Source: JADGRB01 sp963835825
GTDB taxonomy: Bacteria > Myxococcota_A > Polyangia > Fen-1088
NCBI GenBank assembly: GCA_963835825.1
Contig: CAWIGZ010000005.1
Span: 62,001-126,000, forward strand
Direction of reading: 5' to 3'
Length of the DNA stretch: 64,000 nt
Shown here: positions 58,751 through 64,000 of the stretch, piece after piece
How positions within the stretch are numbered: position 1 is the first letter of the stretch
How the letters are laid out: each line of letters begins with the position of its first letter
The notes under the pieces: model-generated
What the model was told of the DNA's origin: nothing
Database searches by the model: none
The model's input: only the letters and a program-made list of their open reading frames with translations
Made by a program: the position numbers and the translations under genes

Positions 58751-60145
58751 ATGGACGTACGTTGCGATCGCTGTCAGACCGAATACGAGCTCGATGACGC
58801 GAGCGTCGCGGACAGCGGCGCCTCGGTTCAGTGCACCACGTGCGGACACACCTTCGTCGTCGGGCGCGGCAGATCGGCCGCGACCCCGGCGCCGGTTCCT
58901 CAGCCCGACAGGTCGCCAAGTCCGACGCCTTCTCCGACACCTTCGTGGATGCTCACCACCGAAGAGGGGAAGACGCACCGGTTCCGAGATTCGCAGACCC
59001 TGCAGAAATGGGTGGTCGAGCGGCGCGTGACGCGAGCCGATCGCGTCTGTCCGCCCGGCGGCAGCTGGCGGCGGCTCGGCGACGTCGACGAGCTGCGCCC
59101 CTTCTTCGACGTCGTGGCCCAGGCCGATCGGGCGGCCGCCGCGGCTCGGGGCGCGCGCCCCACCCGGCCGGAGACGCCGCGCGCATCGGCCGCGTCGCGT
59201 CCCTACGTGTCGCCCGATCTCGACGATGACGACATTCTGGGCGGCAGGGCGCGCCGCCCGGTCGCCAGCGCCGCGTTCCACAACGACGATCTTTCGACCG
59301 ACGACGATCTGGCGATGGCCGGGCTTGGCTCCCGCCACCCCGGCCGGAAGCTGCTCATCGGCGTGGTGGTGGTGTTTGTCGGCCTCGCCGCCTATCTGGG
59401 CTTCCGGGGGACGGCCGGTCTTCACCTGCCGGGGAGCGGGCCAGCGTCCCCACCGAGCGCGGCGCCGGTGGCCGTCGCTCCGCCGCCGGCCGTCGTGCCG
59501 CCGGCCCCCGCCCCTCCACCGCCGGCTCCGGTCGCCGCCGCCCCTGCCCCTGCGGCGACTGCCGCCGCGGCGACGCCTCCCGCGGGCACTGCTCCTGCAA
59601 CAGCGGTCCCTGCCGCCGCTGCCCCGCCCGTCGCCAAGTCACCCGCCGAACCGCCGGCCGCAACGCGCCCAGCGCCCCGGGAGCTCGCCTCCGGCGGGGA
59701 CCCTCATCCGAGGAGCTACGAGCACCTGATCGCAGAGGCGGACCGCGCGATCGAGAACGGCCAGACGGCCAAGGCGCAGAAGCTGTACGACGAAGCACTC
59801 AAGCTGCAGCCGAGCGGCGTTGCCGCGCTCACCGGATCGGCCTACGTGTTGCTCGACAGGCAAAAGCCGCTTGCCGCGATTGACACCTTCAAGCGAGCGC
59901 TCTCCGCGGCGCCCAGCTTCGGGCCGGCGCTGTTCGGCCTCGCCGACGCCTACCGCCTCGAGGGCGAGCCGGCCCCGGCGCTCGCCGCGTACAAGCGCTA
60001 CCTCGAGGCTTCGCCGAACGGCTCCGACGCGCCGGCTGCGCGGCGGCAGATTCGCGAGCTGGAAAGTCAGGCGCCTGCTCCTTCCCGCGGCGAGTCGCCC
60101 GCGCCCGCTGCTGCGACCTCTCCCGCCGGCCCGCCGCCGCCGTAA
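58751..60145 (+). CDS. zinc-ribbon - GYF-like - TM - TPR protein (GltJ-like N-terminus)
   Basis: A 464-residue protein. MJ0042-type zinc ribbon at residues 1-38 (CDRCQTEYELDD...CTTCGHTF), a GYF_2-like domain at about 65-120 (WMLTTEEGKTHRFRD...), an acidic linker, one transmembrane helix (LLIGVVVVFVGLAAYLGF, about 198-215), a Pro/Ala segment, and periplasmic TPRs (about 320-440). The first half copies the zinc ribbon-GYF-TM plan of Myxococcus GltJ/AgmX, but TPRs replace its TonB boxes. It may link a cytoplasmic signal to an envelope machine; inference. Confidence 0.8.
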   Translation: MDVRCDRCQTEYELDDASVADSGASVQCTTCGHTFVVGRGRSAATPAPVPQPDRSPSPTPSPTPSWMLTTEEGKTHRFRDSQTLQKWVVERRVTRADRVCPPGGSWRRLGDVDELRPFFDVVAQADRAAAAARGARPTRPETPRASAASRPYVSPDLDDDDILGGRARRPVASAAFHNDDLSTDDDLAMAGLGSRHPGRKLLIGVVVVFVGLAAYLGFRGTAGLHLPGSGPASPPSAAPVAVAPPPAVVPPAPAPPPPAPVAAAPAPAATAAAATPPAGTAPATAVPAAAAPPVAKSPAEPPAATRPAPRELASGGDPHPRSYEHLIAEADRAIENGQTAKAQKLYDEALKLQPSGVAALTGSAYVLLDRQKPLAAIDTFKRALSAAPSFGPALFGLADAYRLEGEPAPALAAYKRYLEASPNGSDAPAARRQIRELESQAPAPSRGESPAPAAATSPAGPPPP

Positions 60146-60151
60146 CCGCGC

Positions 60152-61723
60152 TCAGCTCGCGGCGGGCAACGAAGCGTCGAGCAGATCGGCCATGGTGTCG
60201 ACGATCGAGACCACCCCCTCGACGGGCGCGGTTCCCCCGACGTCGCCGGCGAATGGCGGCGGCGCCTCCGCGGCCGACGACGGGTGCGCCAGCAGGTAGC
60301 GGGCCGCGCTGCCGCTCCAGAGGGTGAGAACGCCGTCCCCTTGCTGGCGCGCGATCCGGTGGCGCAGCTCGGCGTCTCCCAGCGGCGCCTTGCCGTGCAC
60401 GCTGAACTTCTGATCGAAAGAAACGTCGCCGGTCTTCATTCGGGTGAGCTTCAGGCGATGTTCGGGACTGCGCGCCAGCCAGCGACGGTGACGCTCGATG
60501 CTGGCGTCGGGCGGCTCGCGACCGATCCGCCCCACCGAGGCGTCCAGCTCGACCAGCGTTCCTCGCCGGCGCAGCAGCTTGACGACCAGCGGATAGCCGC
60601 GGCGGTGGGTCTGGATCCGGCTCACCTCCAGCTCTTCCTCCTCGGCGATCACGGCCTCGGGCGGCGTTCCGTCCGGCTCGCTCCCGTCACCCAGCGCCGT
60701 CGCCAGACGGCCGATGAACGCCCGCCAGTCGGGGGAGGTGACGCGCCGTCGATCGCGGTCGGCGTACGGAGCGGCCCGCAGCTCGCCCACCGCGATCGCC
60801 ACGAGCCCCAGCAACGAGAGCGTCAGCTCGACGGGCGAACCGGCGTCGTATCCACCGAGGGCCAGGAGGCCCAGGCCATAGCCGACGAGGCGCATCCCCG
60901 CCTTGTCGGCGAGCAATTCGACGGTGGCGTAGGACCACCCGAAAAACGCGATCACGTAGGCGACGCCGGCGACCGAGCCGAGCGGCGGGAGCTCCATCCG
61001 CAAACCATAAAGGGCGCTCGCCTGGATCAGATCGAATCGGGTCGCGAGGCCGATCACGAAGAGCGCCGCGAGCGACCCCGCCACGATGAGCGGCAACCTC
61101 CAGCGACGCTCGCGACGCGGCCGCGGCGGCAAAAGGAAGGGAGCCCCGGCGCCGGCGGCGATCAACGCGGCCTCGCCGAGGCCGGCGATCAGCGTCGCGG
61201 AATCGCTCCCCTGTCCCCATCCGAGGCCCAGGATGGCGGCCGCGTGGAAGAGCCCCGGCAGCGAGAACAACACCACGCCGACCTTCACCCGCGGGAGCGT
61301 CCGCGAGAAGGCGAACGCGAGGGCCGTGAGCAGCGACAGAAAACCGAAGCTGGTCTCGAGATAGAGAAAGTACCGCGGCACCAGCTGCCCGCGGAGCAGC
61401 GCCTGCGCCGAGAGGACGGCGAACACGGCGGCCATGACCCCGACCGAGAATCGCATCCCGCGGGGATACAGCTCGCCGCGCCGCAGGAGCCCGACGAACG
61501 AGGCCACCAGGACCACCAACCCCAGCACGGCCGTGAGCTGGAAGAGAAACGGGCCGGAGGCAGCAAGAAAGCTGCCGGCGCGCGACCCCCCGCCGAGCGA
61601 CAGCGTGGCGCGCGGGAAGAACAGCCGCCCCGCCAGCCGATTGAGCCACAGCTCGAGCAGCGCCACCACGACGAGCGCCGCCGTCAGGTTCCCAGCGCGC
61701 GTGCGCGGTCTCGCGGTTTCCAT
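60152..61723 (-). CDS. polytopic membrane protein of unknown function
   Basis: A 523-residue protein with about ten hydrophobic helices in residues 10-345, then a cytoplasmic C-terminal domain (about 360-520) with an acidic EEEELEVSRIQTH stretch and basic segments. I do not recognise it. It converges on the zinc-ribbon/TPR gene with 6 bp between stops. A perfect TATAAT stands 12 bp before the ATG. Confidence 0.7.
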   Translation of the reverse strand: METARPRTRAGNLTAALVVVALLELWLNRLAGRLFFPRATLSLGGGSRAGSFLAASGPFLFQLTAVLGLVVLVASFVGLLRRGELYPRGMRFSVGVMAAVFAVLSAQALLRGQLVPRYFLYLETSFGFLSLLTALAFAFSRTLPRVKVGVVLFSLPGLFHAAAILGLGWGQGSDSATLIAGLGEAALIAAGAGAPFLLPPRPRRERRWRLPLIVAGSLAALFVIGLATRFDLIQASALYGLRMELPPLGSVAGVAYVIAFFGWSYATVELLADKAGMRLVGYGLGLLALGGYDAGSPVELTLSLLGLVAIAVGELRAAPYADRDRRRVTSPDWRAFIGRLATALGDGSEPDGTPPEAVIAEEEELEVSRIQTHRRGYPLVVKLLRRRGTLVELDASVGRIGREPPDASIERHRRWLARSPEHRLKLTRMKTGDVSFDQKFSVHGKAPLGDAELRHRIARQQGDGVLTLWSGSAARYLLAHPSSAAEAPPPFAGDVGGTAPVEGVVSIVDTMADLLDASLPAAS

Positions 61724-61735
61724 TGGAAGCGCGCG

Positions 61736-61741
61736 ATTATA
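61736..61741 (-). promoter_or_regulatory. -10 hexamer for the polytopic membrane protein gene
   Basis: Perfect TATAAT, 12 bp before the ATG at 61723, in the context CTGTATAATCGCGC that also precedes the gene starting at 48942. The distance implies a leader of only about 5 nt. Confidence 0.5.
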
Positions 61742-61854
61742 CAGGACGGTCGCCGGGGAAGCGGTCAAGCCTGGGGGTCCTTGGCAGGTAGCTCAGGGGG
61801 GAGCCGGTCGTCGATTTTCCACCGATTGTGGTAACCTTCTAACTGGGTTCTCTC

Positions 61855-62166
61855 GTGGTCAGTGTCACCGCCAGAAAAATCCGGGATCACGGCCGGGAGC
61901 GCGCGTCTCTCGGTATCGGGCGGACTTACGCTGGCTACCTCATCAGCTACCCCAGCGTGGGGCGGGGGATGGTGATCTTTCGCGATCCCAACGGCCACCG
62001 CATGGTCACGACGCCGGTGCGACGGGTCCTCGGCGACGCGGGGGGCGATCAGATCTACGTCGAGACCGAGAACTCGGTCTATTTGCTGACGTTCCGTGCT
62101 GAACCGCTGCGGCAGATGCCGCACGCCTTCGCCGCCGTGACGGGCAGCCGCCACCGCAAGAACTGA
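61855..62166 (+). CDS. hypothetical small protein
   Basis: A 103-residue soluble protein with several short beta strands (GYLISYPSVGRGMVIFRDPNG; DQIYVETENSVYLLTF) and basic ends. I see no known domain. GTG start without a clear ribosome-binding site; the next gene begins 109 bp downstream on the same strand. Codon use fits the neighbours, so it is probably real. Confidence 0.55.
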   Translation: MVSVTARKIRDHGRERASLGIGRTYAGYLISYPSVGRGMVIFRDPNGHRMVTTPVRRVLGDAGGDQIYVETENSVYLLTFRAEPLRQMPHAFAAVTGSRHRKN

Positions 62167-62275
62167 ACCGTCGCGCTGGAATCGCCCCGACGCTCGAGCA
62201 CGATTGGAAAGTGACGGCCGCCCCTCCTCTGACTAAGCTGGTCGACGTGGATCGGGCTTTGCTGTTGCTGGCTGC

Positions 62276-64000
62276 ATGATTACACGCGCGCTCATTCTGG
62301 CGGCCGGCCGGGGAATCGCCATCGGTGAGGACGGCGTCCCCAACTGCCTCGCCGCCGTCGGCGGCGCCAGCCTTCTCGAACGGACGCTGGGGTTGCTCGA
62401 GGCGATCGGCATTCAGAAGATTGGCCTCACCCTCGGCTACGACGGCGCCGCGATCCGCCGGCACGTCGCCGGATCGGCGCGCCTCGGGGCGGCGCTCAAG
62501 CGACGGATCGTCTTTTTCGAAAACGCCGAATGGGACGGGCCCAACGGGCTGTCGGTCCTCGCGGCGCGCGCCTTCGTCACCGAGCGGACGCTGCTGGTGA
62601 TGGCCGATCAGATCGCCGCCCCGGCGCTGTTGCGTGAGCTCTGTGCGTTGCCGGCGGCCTCCGGGCCGACCGTGCTGGCGATCGATCGCGATCTGCCGCG
62701 GGTGTTCGACATCGGCGACGCGACGAAGGTGAAGCTGGCCGGAGATCGCGTCGCCGGGATCGGCAAGGGGTTGGAGGTCTACGACGCGGTGAGCGCCGGG
62801 CTGTTCGTGATGGCGCCGTCGCTCTGCCGGGCGCTCGAGCAGCTGCCGCGCCCGTCGCTCACCGAAGGCGTGGCGGCGGCGGCGCGGGATGGCCTGGTGG
62901 TGGCGCACGACGTGGGCGCGAAGCTCTGGCAGGACGTCGACTCGCCGCCCATGCGGCTGCACGCCGAATGGCTGCTGCGCGTCTACGGTGACGAGCTGGC
63001 GCGTCCAACGATGCAGTCCGCTGCCACGCACGGCGCCGGCGCCGCGGGGACGCTGGCGCTCATCGAGCGGCTGCTGGCCGAGAAGGATCAGCCCGGCTAC
63101 GTCCTCTTCAGCCCGGGCCCGGTGATGACCTCGGCGCGTGTCAAGGCGGCGCTGGTGCATCACGACGTCTGCCATCGCGACGACGATTACGCGGCGGTGG
63201 TCGAACGGCTGCAAGAGAAGCTGCGGCCGGTGTTCGGCGCCTCCCCGGCGCACGACATGCTGCTCATCACCGGCTCCGGGACCGCGGCGATGGAGATGGC
63301 GATCTCCTCGGTCGTGCCAGCGGGGAAGAAGATCCTGGTGATCGCCAACGGCGCGTTCGGCGATCGGCTCGACGAGATCGCGGCGCTGCACGGCATCCCG
63401 CGGATCACGCTTCGATACCCCTGGGGCACGCTCCCCAACGTTCGCGACGTGGCGCGCGCGCTGGAGGGCGATCCCGACATCGCCGCGGCGGCGATGATCC
63501 AGCACGAGACCTCGGTCGGGATCATGAACCCGGTGGGGGAGATCGCCCGGCTCTGTCGGGCCCACGGCGTGACGTCGATCGTCGACGCGGTCTCGGCGCT
63601 GGGGGTGGAGGACGTCGACGTCGTGCGCGACGCCGTCGACATCTGCTATTCGTCGGCCAACAAGTGCCTGCACTCGGTCTCGGGGGTGTCGTTTCTCTGC
63701 GTGGCGCCCGAGGTCTGGCCGCGCATCGCGGGGGTCGCGCCGCGCGTCTACTACCTGGATCTGGCCCGCCACCGCCGGTACCTGGACGAGCTGAGCCAGA
63801 CGCCGTTCACCCCCGCCGTCTCGTCGTTCTTCGCGCTCGAGACCGCGCTCGACGAGCTCAACGAGCAGGGGGGCGTCGCCGCCCGTCGCGAGATCTATCG
63901 CAAGCGCAGCCTGCGCATCCGACGCGTGTTCGCCGATCTGGGCTTCGAGTCGTTCACCAACACCGGCCGGGAGTCGCACACCATCTCGATGCTGCGGCTG
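62276..64000 (+). CDS. phnW: nucleotidyltransferase - 2-aminoethylphosphonate transaminase fusion (partial at window end)
   Basis: 575 codons visible. Residues 1-245 are a MobA/IspD-type nucleotidyltransferase (ALILAAGRG, then VLAIDRDLPRVFDIGDATKVKL and GKGLEVYDAVSAGLFVM). Residues about 275-575 are a class V aminotransferase with LFSPGPVMTSARVKAAL, GSGTAAMEMAISSVVP, QHETSVGIMNPV and the PLP lysine in SSANKCLHSVSG (Lys463), the PhnW signature. This is the PntC-AEP transaminase fusion type that makes and cytidylates 2-aminoethylphosphonate for lipid or glycan decoration. The usual PK of the nucleotidyl site reads PN here. Confidence 0.87.
   Translation, partial: MITRALILAAGRGIAIGEDGVPNCLAAVGGASLLERTLGLLEAIGIQKIGLTLGYDGAAIRRHVAGSARLGAALKRRIVFFENAEWDGPNGLSVLAARAFVTERTLLVMADQIAAPALLRELCALPAASGPTVLAIDRDLPRVFDIGDATKVKLAGDRVAGIGKGLEVYDAVSAGLFVMAPSLCRALEQLPRPSLTEGVAAAARDGLVVAHDVGAKLWQDVDSPPMRLHAEWLLRVYGDELARPTMQSAATHGAGAAGTLALIERLLAEKDQPGYVLFSPGPVMTSARVKAALVHHDVCHRDDDYAAVVERLQEKLRPVFGASPAHDMLLITGSGTAAMEMAISSVVPAGKKILVIANGAFGDRLDEIAALHGIPRITLRYPWGTLPNVRDVARALEGDPDIAAAAMIQHETSVGIMNPVGEIARLCRAHGVTSIVDAVSALGVEDVDVVRDAVDICYSSANKCLHSVSGVSFLCVAPEVWPRIAGVAPRVYYLDLARHRRYLDELSQTPFTPAVSSFFALETALDELNEQGGVAARREIYRKRSLRIRRVFADLGFESFTNTGRESHTISMLRL

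Noticed and set aside
62006..63979. 657-codon open frame antisense to the PhnW fusion
   Set aside because: Same GC-rich antisense artefact; the plus strand has the PLP lysine and NTase motifs.

Overview
The window is very GC-rich, gene-dense DNA from a Gram-negative bacterium, most likely a member of the Myxococcota. The evidence is a CdnL-type CarD regulator (10593-11084), a secreted protein ending in a MYXO-CTERM-like sorting tail (52509-53786), a Ser/Thr kinase and a pseudo-receiver protein that both carry DUF4388/PATAN domains, a Cys-rich OmpA-type lipoprotein, and a zinc-ribbon/GYF-like/TPR protein built like the front half of the gliding protein GltJ. I cannot name a species.

The left third is the chromosome-origin neighbourhood. 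dnaA, dnaN, recF and gyrB run leftward (19578 to 13163). rpmH, rnpA, yidD and yidC run rightward (20358 to 22777). The 780-bp divergent gap between dnaA and rpmH, with nTCCACA boxes and an AT-rich stretch, is the best oriC candidate; the dnaA-dnaN spacer is a second one. About 13 kb away, between rsmG and bioF, lie two parS-like ParB sites, one a perfect match to the consensus, with no parAB beside them. Around these are tsaD-rsmA-mutM, bioF-bioD, a solo jag, pepA, cdnL, and a two-gene cassette of an LcrH/SycD-like TPR chaperone and a low-complexity repeat protein (11236-13013).

The middle (23-46 kb) holds a transaldolase-like gene, trmB, a multidomain pectinesterase lipoprotein, uvrB and thiE (start codons 19 bp apart), a Pal-like and CpoB-like lipoprotein pair, DedA, and a coupled leftward run mltD - rluD - amidotransferase - aguB - aguA, whose last two genes make putrescine from agmatine. 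Then follow tatA, phaR, an outer-membrane barrel, a LolC/E-type permease with extra N-terminal helices, a Cys-type CcmE, an M20 peptidase, and moaB-moaA. Two copies of a two-hairpin dispersed repeat sit at convergent gene ends (26964 and 38936).

The right part (46-64 kb) has an ECF sigma / anti-sigma / CpxP-like operon, outer-membrane and HEAT-repeat proteins, the DUF4388 kinase, a DUF4159 plus von Willebrand-type membrane protein pair, a tandem GNAT, the zinc-ribbon/GYF/TPR protein and a polytopic membrane protein. It ends in a nucleotidyltransferase fused to a 2-aminoethylphosphonate transaminase, which points to phosphonate decoration of lipids or glycans.

An important caveat is that 13 genes, including gyrB, dnaN, recF, yidC and uvrB, are broken by 16 apparent frameshifts. 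Every one is repaired by removing exactly one base. This looks like insertion-type consensus error, not gene decay. I annotate these as single genes across the breaks. I recognised no tRNA, rRNA, CRISPR array or insertion sequence.
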